NCBI GenBank assembly: GCA_004134985.1
Contig: REGQ01000006.1
Coordinates: forward strand, 124,001 to 188,000
Direction of reading: 5' to 3'
Source of the DNA: Paenibacillaceae bacterium
GTDB lineage: Bacteria; Bacillota; Bacilli; Paenibacillales; Paenibacillaceae
Length of the DNA stretch: 64,000 nt
Part shown: piece by piece, positions 1 through 8,056 of the stretch
Layout of the letters: each line of letters starts with the position of its first letter
Numbering within the stretch: the stretch's first letter is position 1
The notes under the pieces: generated by a model
Database searches by the model: none
The model's input: the letters and a program-made list of their open reading frames with translations, nothing else
Told to the model about the DNA's origin: nothing
Translations under genes and position numbers: made by a program

Positions 1-560
1 TGGGGAAATATTTGTTTTTTGAGCTGATCAATACAGTATTGAAGCTGTTCCATTCCTTGAAGATTGATGAGAAGCAGTTTTTTGAAATGGAAGGCGACCC
101 GCTTAAATATATAGCCAGGATAGGAACGGCAGAGATGATGCATGAAAAGCTGAAACGTCTCTATGCCGTCATCTGCAAAGCAGTGGAAGGTGAGAAGGTC
201 AGCCATAGCGACCGCTTGTATCAGAAAATTCAGGCGTATATAAACGATTGCTATACAAGCAATGACTTAAGCTTGACGAGCATCGCAGAATACTGCGGGC
301 TTCATCCGTCATATCTCTCCACGTTCTTCAAAAAACAAAACGGGCAAAATTTGACGGAATATATTGCGGGGCTTCGCATCAAACTTGCCAAAGCTTATTT
401 GGAGGAGGGGGAGCTGACGATCTCGCAAATCGCCTTGCGGGTCGGGTTCGCCAACGACATCGGATTGATCCGCGTGTTCAAGAAGACAGAAGGCATTACA
501 CCGGGAAAATATAGAGAGGTATTTAACAGCTCAAGCGCGCAGAAAGCAAGGCGTTCTTGA
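1..560 (+). CDS. AraC-family regulator, C-terminal part (5' end outside window)
   Basis: The reading frame is open to the left edge (codons GGG AAA TAT before the first possible start), so this is the end of a longer protein. The last ~100 residues form two helix-turn-helix motifs of the AraC/XylS DNA-binding domain: SLTSIAEYCGLHPSYLSTFFK, then ISQIALRVGFAN with the closing TPGKYRE signature. The preceding ~75 residues are mixed helical linker. It lies just upstream of a solute-binding lipoprotein and two permeases, the usual position of membrane-bound AraC regulators (one-component sensors with an extracellular Cache domain) that activate carbohydrate ABC operons in Paenibacillus. The complete protein at 55286-57538 has the same C-terminal architecture. 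The sensor part cannot be seen here, so membrane attachment is inference. Confidence 0.85.
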   Translation, partial: GKYLFFELINTVLKLFHSLKIDEKQFFEMEGDPLKYIARIGTAEMMHEKLKRLYAVICKAVEGEKVSHSDRLYQKIQAYINDCYTSNDLSLTSIAEYCGLHPSYLSTFFKKQNGQNLTEYIAGLRIKLAKAYLEEGELTISQIALRVGFANDIGLIRVFKKTEGITPGKYREVFNSSSAQKARRS

Positions 561-725
561 AGAAAGCAGGTCAGGGATAAATAATAATAGCCCCATATCC
601 AAAAATTTATCAGTCGATCCAAAATTGTTGCCATATCCACTTACTGGGAACGGCCGTTATGATGATTGTTGTCAGCAGCCACCACCTTATCATTACTACA
701 TTATGAGAGGAGACTGTTTAAGCGT

Positions 726-2351
726 ATGAAGAAAAAAAGAGGGCTCACATCGATTTTATGTTCCATCTTGATTTTGTCGGTGTTGTTTACAGGATGTACA
801 TCCGGCACTAAAGGTGGGGAGGAAGCAGCACCGCCGCCAGATAAACCGGAGACTGGCGGTCAGACAGAAGAGCAAGGACCGGTCGATTACCCATCATCCT
901 TATCTTATTGGGTAGGATTGAACGCCAATGCATCGGCAACGATGGCTGATCTGGGAGAAAGCAAGCTGTACAAGCATCTGGAGCAAGTAACCGGCACGAA
1001 GGTGGAATGGCGTCACCCGGCCGGGGACGGAGCGCAGGTGGAGGAACAATTCAACTTGATGATTGCATCGAAGAAGCTGCCGGATGTTATTGAGCGCAAC
1101 TGGGCATCGGTGACGCGCGGACCGGATGATGCGATTAATACCGGTACGATTTTGCGATTGAATGAATTGATTGACGAGCATGCGCCCAACTTGAAGAAAT
1201 ATTTGGATGATCATCCTGAAATCAAGAAGATGGTCATGACGGATGAAGGCAATATCTATTCGTTCCCGTTCATCCGCGGGCATGAGAAGCTGAATGTATT
1301 CTTCGGACCGATTATTAGAAAAGACTGGCTCGATAAAGTCCAAATGGAAGTTCCGACAACAGTAGATGAGTGGGAACAGGTGCTGACCGCGTTCAAGGAG
1401 CAGAACAATGGGCAGCCGCCATTCGTGCAAACAATTTCCCATATGAAAATCGGTCACGCTTTTATCGGTGCCTTCGGCATTCCGCTGGAGTTTTACAATG
1501 ACAATGGCACAGTTAAGTATGGTTCTATGGAGCCGGAATATAAAGAGTATCTGACGTTAATGAACCGTTGGTACAAGCTGGGCTTGTTTGATCCTGACTT
1601 TGCAGCAATGGATACGCAATTGATGGATTCGAAAATTACGACAGGCAATGTATTGTCGTTCGTGGGCTATACCGGCAGCGGGATTGGAAAGTATATGGGA
1701 TTGATGGAGAAGGACCCTGAATTTGAGTTGGTGGCAACGCCGTACCCGACGTTGAACAAGGGGGATACAGCAGTGTGGGGGCAGAAAGATTTCCCTTACA
1801 CAGGAATTGGCGCCGCGATTACAACTGCAGCCAAAAATCCAGAGCAAATCGTGAGATGGCTCGATTACGCCTACAGTCCTGAAGGGCATAATCTGTTCAA
1901 TTTTGGCATCGAGGGCGAAAGCTTCAACATGGTTGATGGCAAACCGACCTATACCGACGTCATTCTGGACAATGCGGACGGACTGCCTGTTACGCAATCG
2001 ATGGCACAGTATATCAGAGCGGTTTACAATGGTCCATTCGTTCAAGATCCCGGCTATATCGAGCAATACCTCGTGCTGCCTTCGCAGCAGGAAGCGCTTG
2101 TACATTGGGAGAAGGCGACCAACCAGCTGCGTATGCCGATGGTGTCGCATACAGCGGATGAGAGCCGGAAGATTGCCTCAATCATGACCGATCTGAATGT
2201 ATACCATGAAGAGATGATGCTGCGGTTCATTATGGGCTCTACTTCTCTGGATGAGTATGATAACTATGTAAATACATTGAAATCTATGGGAATTGAAGAA
2301 GTGCTGAAAATTCAGCAAACTGCCCTGGAGCGCTTCGCGCAAAGGGATTAG
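726..2351 (+). CDS. Extracellular solute-binding lipoprotein (LplA type), sugar ABC transporter 1
   Basis: A 541-residue secreted lipoprotein that would capture an oligosaccharide outside the cell and deliver it to the permease pair encoded next. The N-terminus is MKKKRGLTSIL, a hydrophobic segment and a lipobox ending LFTGC, followed by an acidic/proline linker (GGEEAAPPPDKPE). The body has the family 1 solute-binding pattern with an aromatic-rich C-terminal lobe. I chose ATG 726 rather than an upstream TTG because GAGAGGAGA at 705-713 is well spaced and the signal peptide then begins with basic residues. The length is typical of LplA/YtcQ proteins (500-560). The next genes are LplB- and YtcP-type permeases, so 726-4290 reads as one operon. 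The substrate cannot be inferred. Confidence 0.9.
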   Translation: MKKKRGLTSILCSILILSVLFTGCTSGTKGGEEAAPPPDKPETGGQTEEQGPVDYPSSLSYWVGLNANASATMADLGESKLYKHLEQVTGTKVEWRHPAGDGAQVEEQFNLMIASKKLPDVIERNWASVTRGPDDAINTGTILRLNELIDEHAPNLKKYLDDHPEIKKMVMTDEGNIYSFPFIRGHEKLNVFFGPIIRKDWLDKVQMEVPTTVDEWEQVLTAFKEQNNGQPPFVQTISHMKIGHAFIGAFGIPLEFYNDNGTVKYGSMEPEYKEYLTLMNRWYKLGLFDPDFAAMDTQLMDSKITTGNVLSFVGYTGSGIGKYMGLMEKDPEFELVATPYPTLNKGDTAVWGQKDFPYTGIGAAITTAAKNPEQIVRWLDYAYSPEGHNLFNFGIEGESFNMVDGKPTYTDVILDNADGLPVTQSMAQYIRAVYNGPFVQDPGYIEQYLVLPSQQEALVHWEKATNQLRMPMVSHTADESRKIASIMTDLNVYHEEMMLRFIMGSTSLDEYDNYVNTLKSMGIEEVLKIQQTALERFAQRD

Positions 2352-2370
2352 CGAGGAATTAGCAATGAGA

Positions 2371-2392
2371 GCACCGGGACTTGTCCCGGTGC
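2371..2392 (+). other. Perfect stem-loop between binding protein and permease genes
   Basis: GCACCGGGAC and GTCCCGGTGC form a 10-bp perfect stem with a 2-base loop, 19 nt after the stop of the solute-binding protein. No T-run follows. Such intercistronic hairpins often protect the 3' end of the upstream message and let the binding protein be made in excess over the permeases; here that role is inference. Confidence 0.6.
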
Positions 2393-2432
2393 GGAATCAT
2401 TCCATCAATGGTCTACAGAAGGGAGTTTGGCT

Positions 2433-3401
2433 ATGGAGGCCATCAAAACAGGCAAAGATATACCACCTGCCGGCGGGCGTATTGATCTCAGTTTCAGACA
2501 GCGTGTGGTCAGAGACTTCAAGCGCAATAAAATCATCTATTTAATGCTGAGTCCCGCTATTCTCTATTTTCTATTGTTTCACTATGGGCCAATGTACGGG
2601 ATGCAAATCGCTTTTAAAAATTATTCCACGCATCTCGGTTTTCTGGGAAGCCCATGGATTGGATTGGACAATTTCAAAGAGTTTTTCTCCAGCTTCTATT
2701 TCGCGCGGATTTTGCGCAACACGATCCTGCTAAGCGTATACAGTCTGTTGTTTGCTTTCCCGGCGGGCATCATTCTGGCGCTGCTGCTTAATGAAATTCG
2801 CAGCAGCTGGTTCAAGCGTTCGGTGCAGACGATTACTTATATGCCGCATTTTATTTCATTGGTCGTCGTTGTAGGCATCATGTTCGATTTCCTGGCCAGA
2901 GACGGAGTTGTGAACAATACGCTCGTTTCGTTGTTTGGCACCGAGCCAATCCCGTTCATGCGAGAGTCGGACTGGTTCAGATTTCTGTACATCGGTTCAG
3001 GCATTTGGCAAAATATCGGCTGGAGCTCGATTATTTTCCTGGCTTCCATTACGTCGATTGATCCTTCACTGTATGAGGCTTCTCGAATTGACGGGGCGAA
3101 CCGGTGGAAACAAACCTGGCATGTCACGCTGCCGGGCATGGCGCCCACCATTATTATTCTGCTCATTCTCAACATCGGTCAACTGCTGACTGTCGGCAAT
3201 GAAAAGATATTGCTCATGTATAATCCGATCACCTATGAAACGGCTGATGTCATCGGCACCTATACGTACCGTAAAGGGATTTTGGAAACCAACTACAGCT
3301 ATGCCGCGGCGGTTGGCATGTTCAATGCCGTGATCAGCTTTGCATTGTTGATTATTGCCAACGGTATTTCCAGAAGAGTGAGCGAAACCAGATTATGGTA
3401 A
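2433..3401 (+). CDS. Sugar ABC transporter permease (LplB type), transporter 1
   Basis: A 322-residue inner-membrane permease of the MalF/LplB class, which builds half of the transmembrane channel. It has a cytoplasmic N-terminus (RQRVVRDFKRNK), about six membrane segments, and the EAA loop that contacts the ATPase (EASRIDGANRWKQTWHVTLPG). The family signature GPMYGMQIAFKNY follows the first membrane segment. I used ATG 2433, which has AGAAGGGA 8 nt upstream, not the TTG at 2427. It is followed by the partner permease 13 nt downstream. No ATP-binding gene is present, as is common for this family, which shares one MsmX-like ATPase. Confidence 0.93.
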   Translation: MEAIKTGKDIPPAGGRIDLSFRQRVVRDFKRNKIIYLMLSPAILYFLLFHYGPMYGMQIAFKNYSTHLGFLGSPWIGLDNFKEFFSSFYFARILRNTILLSVYSLLFAFPAGIILALLLNEIRSSWFKRSVQTITYMPHFISLVVVVGIMFDFLARDGVVNNTLVSLFGTEPIPFMRESDWFRFLYIGSGIWQNIGWSSIIFLASITSIDPSLYEASRIDGANRWKQTWHVTLPGMAPTIIILLILNIGQLLTVGNEKILLMYNPITYETADVIGTYTYRKGILETNYSYAAAVGMFNAVISFALLIIANGISRRVSETRLW

Positions 3402-3414
3402 GGAGAATACGGAT

Positions 3415-4290
3415 ATGAAGTTGACGACCGGGGAACGTATATTTGGAGTGTTTAATGTCATCGGCCTCGTACTGCTGTCGGTTGCAGCAATTTACCCGCT
3501 AATTTTCGTATTGTTCGCTTCTTTCAGCGAACCGGGACAATTGGTTCAGAACAGGGGACTGCTGCTGTTCCCGAAGGGCTTTACACTGGAAGCCTATCGC
3601 ATGGTGTTCATGAACCCAGCGATCGGAACAGCTTACTTTAATACGCTGTTTTTCGTTGTTGTTGGCACAACTGTCAACATCGTATTGTCGTCGATGGCCG
3701 CGTATGGTCTTTCGCGCCGCGATGTAATGTGGAAGCATGTTATCATGTTTATGATCGTGTTTACGATGTTTTTTGATGGCGGACTTATCCCTAGTTATTT
3801 GCTTGTCGGAAATTTGGGGATGCTGGATTCCCGGTGGGCGCTTATTATCCCTGGAGCAATCAGTGCATTCAACCTGATTATTATGAGAACGGCCTTTCAA
3901 GCGGTTCCAGTTGAGCTGGAGGAATCTGCGCGACTGGACGGAGCGGGCGATTTCAGAATTTGCTGGTCGATTGTCTTCCCGCTTTCCTTGCCCGTTATTG
4001 CGGTTATGCTGTTGTTCTATGGTGTATCGCATTGGAATTCATGGTTTTCCGCTTTGATTTATTTGCAAACTCGCAGTCTGTTTCCGCTCCAACTGATTTT
4101 ACGTGAAATATTGATTGCCAATGACACGTCAAGCATGTTGACCAGTGTCAGTTCGGGCGATCAGATGCCGGTCGGACAGACCATTAAATATGCAACGATT
4201 ATCGTCGCTACAGTTCCTGTATTGTTCGTCTATCCGTTCTTGCAAAAGTACTTTGTAAAAGGGGTTATGATTGGGGCGATCAAGGGTTAA
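3415..4290 (+). CDS. Sugar ABC transporter permease (YtcP/LplC type), transporter 1
   Basis: A 291-residue inner-membrane permease of the MalG/YtcP class, partner of the preceding LplB-type protein. Visible marks are the N-terminal ERIFGVFNVIGLVLLSVAAIYPL segment region, the EAA loop EESARLDGAGDFRICWSIVFPLS, and the C-terminal YPFLQKYFVKGVMIGAIKG ending, which is nearly invariant in this family. The ribosome binding site AAGGAG at 3400-3405 overlaps the stop of the upstream permease, so the two genes are probably translationally coupled. A terminator follows at 4318. Confidence 0.93.
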   Translation: MKLTTGERIFGVFNVIGLVLLSVAAIYPLIFVLFASFSEPGQLVQNRGLLLFPKGFTLEAYRMVFMNPAIGTAYFNTLFFVVVGTTVNIVLSSMAAYGLSRRDVMWKHVIMFMIVFTMFFDGGLIPSYLLVGNLGMLDSRWALIIPGAISAFNLIIMRTAFQAVPVELEESARLDGAGDFRICWSIVFPLSLPVIAVMLLFYGVSHWNSWFSALIYLQTRSLFPLQLILREILIANDTSSMLTSVSSGDQMPVGQTIKYATIIVATVPVLFVYPFLQKYFVKGVMIGAIKG

Positions 4291-4317
4291 TTACAATATA
4301 ATTGCAAGACAGGCGAG

Positions 4318-4350
4318 GACTGCCCCGAGTAAACCGGCGGCAGTCTTTTG
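4318..4350 (+). terminator. Rho-independent terminator after transporter 1
   Basis: GACTGCC (4318-4324) pairs with GGCAGTC (4339-4345), followed by TTTT. It sits 28 nt after the stop of the permease gene and separates operon 1 from the promoter region of transporter 2. Confidence 0.7.
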
Positions 4351-4353
4351 CCG

Positions 4354-4415
4354 TTGATTTTGTACAATAATCGTTAGTTAGTGTTCTGGAATGACTTCGG
4401 CGGCTAAGATAACAT
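4354..4415 (+). promoter_or_regulatory. Putative activator site (copy A) and promoter for transporter 2 permeases
   Basis: A 26-bp element at 4354-4379 begins TTGATTTTGTACA and matches an element at 9838-9863 in 21 of 26 positions. A -10-like TAACAT lies at 4410-4415, 31 bp after the element; the other copy has TATAAT at exactly the same offset. No good -35 box is visible, as expected for an activator-dependent promoter. Inference: this is the binding site of the YesN-type regulator encoded between the two copies. Confidence 0.5.
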
Positions 4416-4452
4416 AAAGGATATACAATTAGAAACGAGTTGGTGATCTTTT

Positions 4453-5445
4453 ATGGCAAAGCTTAAATTTGGGAAACCGGAGTCACCGCCGATAAGGCCC
4501 ATCACTGCGAGCGGGCAACCGTCGGCTTCAGTATGGAGAAGATTTATTAGCCAATGGGACTATCAATTGATGATTTTGCCGGCTATCCTATTTCTCGTCA
4601 TTTTCAGTTATGGTCCGATGTGGGGCGTGCTGATGTCTTTCCAGGAGTATAATTTATTCAAAGGCTTCTGGGACAGCGAGTGGGTAGGCTTTACTCATTT
4701 TCGGATGTTTTTTGAGTCGCCTGAGTTTTGGCGTATTATGCGCAATACGTTTGTCATCAGTATTTTAAAATTAGCTATCGGATTCCCTGCTCCGATTATT
4801 CTCGCATTGATGTTGAATGAAATTGGCGGGATCGCATTTAAACGGATCGTTCAGACGATTACCTATATTCCTCACTTTATTTCCTGGGTTGTCGTGTCAG
4901 GCCTCGTGTTTTCCATGCTGGCCGTCGATGGCGGACCAGTCAATGAAGTACTGCTTAAGCTCGGATTCATCCAAGAGCCAATCAACTGGATGTCGACACC
5001 GAACTACTTCTGGGGCATTTTGGTCAGTGCAAACGTGTGGAAAGAAATCGGGTTTGGTTCAATTGTTTATCTGGCAGCGATTATCGGGATTGATCCTTCG
5101 CTTTATGAAGCGGCAGCGATTGACGGGGCGAGCCGGTTCAAGCAGATTTTCAAAATAACGTTGCCCGGCATTGCACCGGTTATTGTCATCTTCCTCATTC
5201 TTGGTATTGGCAACGTACTTAACGCCGGCTTTGAGGACATCATGATGCTTACCCGTAACCTGAACAATGGCATACTGATGCCTGTAGCCGATGTTATTGA
5301 TACCTACGTATACCAGATGGGGATTCATAATCAGCGATATTCCTACGCCACTGCGGCAGGCTTGTTCAAGTCGCTGCTGAGTATACTCCTGCTGGTCAGC
5401 GCGAATACAATTGCCCGGAGGCTGGGACGGGAGAGCTTATGGTAA
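4453..5445 (+). CDS. Sugar ABC transporter permease (LplB type), transporter 2
   Basis: A 330-residue MalF/LplB-class permease with a longer basic N-terminal tail (PPIRPITASGQPSASVWRRF) and then six predicted membrane segments. It shows the signature YGPMWGVLMSFQEYN and the EAA loop EAAAIDGASRFKQIFKITLPG. It is related in sequence to the permeases at 2433 and 61477. ATG 4453 is preceded only by a weak GGTGAT site, so initiation may be modest. It begins the second transporter unit: permease, permease, response regulator, kinase, binding protein (4453-11665). No ATPase is encoded. Confidence 0.92.
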   Translation: MAKLKFGKPESPPIRPITASGQPSASVWRRFISQWDYQLMILPAILFLVIFSYGPMWGVLMSFQEYNLFKGFWDSEWVGFTHFRMFFESPEFWRIMRNTFVISILKLAIGFPAPIILALMLNEIGGIAFKRIVQTITYIPHFISWVVVSGLVFSMLAVDGGPVNEVLLKLGFIQEPINWMSTPNYFWGILVSANVWKEIGFGSIVYLAAIIGIDPSLYEAAAIDGASRFKQIFKITLPGIAPVIVIFLILGIGNVLNAGFEDIMMLTRNLNNGILMPVADVIDTYVYQMGIHNQRYSYATAAGLFKSLLSILLLVSANTIARRLGRESLW

Positions 5446-5497
5446 CTATCATGATCAGGCAGAGCAAGCCGGATGAAGTATGCGAGGAGTGGCTTAA

Positions 5498-6385
5498 ATG
5501 AAACTATCAATGACCGATAAACTGATGCGAGCAATTATTTATGTGCTGCTGACTGCCTTGACCATTATAACCTTTTACCCGTTCTGGAACTCTCTGGTTA
5601 TCTCGTTCAACGTTGGCTCAGACACTTCGCTCGGTGGCATTACCTTCTGGCCACGTGAATTTACACTGGAAAACTATCAGATCGTATTCAAGGAAAAGCA
5701 TATTTACAACGCTTATCTGATTACGATTTTGCGGACGGTAGTCGGAACGCTGCTTGCGATGTTCTTCACGGCGCTGTTCGCCTACGGATTGTCCAAGAAA
5801 GGGATTGTGTTCAAGCGCTTCTATACGATTATGGCGGTCTTCACGATGTTTTTCAGCGGCGGGTTGATCCCCTATTTCATTGTTATCTATCAATTGAATC
5901 TGTATAATACCTTTGCTTTCCTGGTATTGCACGGCATGGTCAGTGTCTACAACATGATTATCTTCCGAACTTTCTTCGCCCAGCTTCCCGACGGATTGGA
6001 AGAGTCGGCTCGCATGGACGGTTGTTCAAACTTCGGGGTGTTCTTCCGAATCGTATTGCCTGTGTCCGGGCCGGTATTGGCGACCCTGTCACTGTTCACA
6101 GCTGTATTTCTGTGGAATGACTGGTTTACCCCGGCCGTATTTATCAGCAATCAGAATTTGATCCCGCTGCAAACGCTGCTTGTCCAAATTATTAATGCAG
6201 GCACAACGGCGACGTTGATCAGCAATTTGAATTCGTATGCGCAAAGCGCTGTGGCTAACACCGTTACGGTCAAAGCGCTGCAGATGGCGACAATGATGGT
6301 AGCGACGCTGCCGATTCTTGCGATCTACCCGTTCCTGCAGCGGTATTTCGTCAAAGGCGTGCTGATTGGCTCGCTGAAGGAGTAA
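5498..6385 (+). CDS. Sugar ABC transporter permease (YtcP/LplC type), transporter 2
   Basis: A 295-residue MalG/YtcP-class inner-membrane permease. Features are the EAA loop EESARMDGCSNFGVFFRIVLPVS, membrane segments along the whole length, and the terminal YPFLQRYFVKGVLIGSLKE. The start ATG 5498 has GAGGAG at 5483-5488. It is separated from the LplB-type partner by 52 nt and followed by a hairpin at 6418 before the two-component genes. With 4453-5445 it forms the membrane part of transporter 2; the matching binding protein is most likely the one at 9935. Confidence 0.92.
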   Translation: MKLSMTDKLMRAIIYVLLTALTIITFYPFWNSLVISFNVGSDTSLGGITFWPREFTLENYQIVFKEKHIYNAYLITILRTVVGTLLAMFFTALFAYGLSKKGIVFKRFYTIMAVFTMFFSGGLIPYFIVIYQLNLYNTFAFLVLHGMVSVYNMIIFRTFFAQLPDGLEESARMDGCSNFGVFFRIVLPVSGPVLATLSLFTAVFLWNDWFTPAVFISNQNLIPLQTLLVQIINAGTTATLISNLNSYAQSAVANTVTVKALQMATMMVATLPILAIYPFLQRYFVKGVLIGSLKE

Positions 6386-6417
6386 GACAAAAATTAATCT
6401 GGGCTTTCCCCTGCCGA

Positions 6418-6450
6418 GGGTATACTATATATGTATACCCTTTATTTCTA
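6418..6450 (+). terminator. Stem-loop terminator between permease and regulator genes
   Basis: GGGTATAC (6418-6425) and GTATACCC (6433-6440) form a perfect 8-bp stem with a 7-nt loop, followed by TTTATTTCTA. This should end or attenuate the permease transcript ahead of the YesN-type gene. Confidence 0.65.
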
Positions 6451-6488
6451 ATTATGGAATTACTTTCGCGGGAGGAGAGCCAGTTTTG

Positions 6489-8051
6489 ATGTATAAGGCA
6501 ATAGTCGTGGACGATGAAAATTTTGATCTGGAAGGCATGCGTCGGTTAATTCCTTGGGCGGAGCTGAACATAGAGGTGCTTTGCTGGGAAAACAGGCCGC
6601 TGGCGGCGCTGGACTTTATTGAGAACAATGAGCTGGATATTCTAATTACCGATATCAAAATGCCTGTGCTGAGCGGGCTGGAGCTGGCTAAGCGGGCACA
6701 TGAGAGAAATAATGCCTTGAAAAAAGTGTTTATTAGCGGCTATCAGGACTTCACTTATGCAAAGCAGGCGCTCGACCTGAAAGCGGACGCTTATGTGCTC
6801 AAGCCTGTCGATGATGATGAGTTGATTGAGACGCTGCGCCGTATTGTCAAAGAATTGGATGAAGAACAAGATAAACAGGAGACACTGGTTGATTCGTTTG
6901 AGTTTATTAAAAATGATGTGGTGCTGCATTTGCTCGATGGCAGCATAGATGAGCAGACGCTGCAGGCTTTCGTCCAGAAGTACCCGTTGCAAATACCGCT
7001 CACAGCGGCAGCGGCTGTGCTCGTGGAAATCGACCGTCTGGTTCCGCTAAGACAACAGGGGGCCCTGAATCTGGCAGAGTCCATTGACGCAACGATGGAA
7101 CTGGTGACAAATTACATCCAAACAAGCGGACTGGGGCTAAGCTGTAAAGTCTCGGAGACAAGAATAGGGTTAATTTATACGGCAACGGGAGGGGACCTGG
7201 AGCATCAATTGCAGAAATTGTTAGACCACGTAAGAAAAAGGGGTGTAATGACGGTAACGATCAGCTGCGGCGGCGAAGCCGCAGGAAGGGATGCGCTGGT
7301 GCAGTCCTTTGGTTTGGCGCGGGAATTAATGAGCTATAAAATGTTTTTGGGAAAAAACCGACTGATTCTCTCCAGCGAAGCCAAGCCGCAGGTCACGAAG
7401 GAAGCCAAGGATATTAATGAAATTCTTGAGCAGATGTTTACGGCGACGGCAAACTATCAGCTGGTCACGATCTGCGATTGTGTGGAAGAGTTGTTCGAAC
7501 TGGTCACGGCCTTTGAACATCCGGTAAGAGTCACCCATTTCTCCATGCATATTGTAATGAAACTGGAGCATTACCTAAGTCAAATCAATGAGGATTTCCA
7601 TAATTTATTGGGTTGGGGGAATGGTGCGCTCGAGCATATTCAACAGTTTGAAACGGTGCAGGATATTCAGTCCTGGCTGCGGCGCACGCTGTTTGAAATT
7701 TCAGAGCGGCTGTTCACCAAGAAACAGCGCGGGAACTATAAATTGCTTAATGATATCTCTAACTATGTGAAGCAGCGTCTCTCGGAAGAAATAACGCTGA
7801 AAGAGGTAGCGAACCATTTTGCGTACTCGCCGAACCATTTGGGCCATCTTTTTAAAGAATCGATGGGGACCAGCTTTAATGAATATGTGGTCATGTGCCG
7901 AATGGAGCAAGCAAAGCAGTTGCTGCAAAACCATAAGCTGAAAGTCTATGAAGTTGCTGACCAGATTGGTTACAAGAGTTTGACGTATTTCAGCCGGACA
8001 TTTCGCGAGTATGTGGGAATGACGCCGGGAGACTACAGAAAGCAGAGTTGA
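6489..8051 (+). CDS. YesN-type response regulator with AraC DNA-binding domain
   Basis: A 520-residue cytoplasmic response regulator. Residues 1-120 are a CheY-like receiver (VVDDEN acidic pocket, phospho-acceptor Asp55 in ITDIKMP, conserved Lys in YVLKPVDDDEL). A ~280-residue middle region of the YesN class follows, then a C-terminal AraC domain with two helix-turn-helix motifs (LKEVANHFAYSPNHLGHLFK, then VADQIGYKSLTYFSRTFRE and TPGDYRK). ATG 6489 has GGAGGAGAG at 6471-6479. The stop overlaps the beginning of the kinase gene, so the pair is coupled. It probably activates the flanking transporter genes, whose upstream regions share a 26-bp element. Phosphorylation by the YesM-type partner is inferred from the family. 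Confidence 0.93.
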   Translation: MYKAIVVDDENFDLEGMRRLIPWAELNIEVLCWENRPLAALDFIENNELDILITDIKMPVLSGLELAKRAHERNNALKKVFISGYQDFTYAKQALDLKADAYVLKPVDDDELIETLRRIVKELDEEQDKQETLVDSFEFIKNDVVLHLLDGSIDEQTLQAFVQKYPLQIPLTAAAAVLVEIDRLVPLRQQGALNLAESIDATMELVTNYIQTSGLGLSCKVSETRIGLIYTATGGDLEHQLQKLLDHVRKRGVMTVTISCGGEAAGRDALVQSFGLARELMSYKMFLGKNRLILSSEAKPQVTKEAKDINEILEQMFTATANYQLVTICDCVEELFELVTAFEHPVRVTHFSMHIVMKLEHYLSQINEDFHNLLGWGNGALEHIQQFETVQDIQSWLRRTLFEISERLFTKKQRGNYKLLNDISNYVKQRLSEEITLKEVANHFAYSPNHLGHLFKESMGTSFNEYVVMCRMEQAKQLLQNHKLKVYEVADQIGYKSLTYFSRTFREYVGMTPGDYRKQS

Positions 8052-8056
8052 TACCT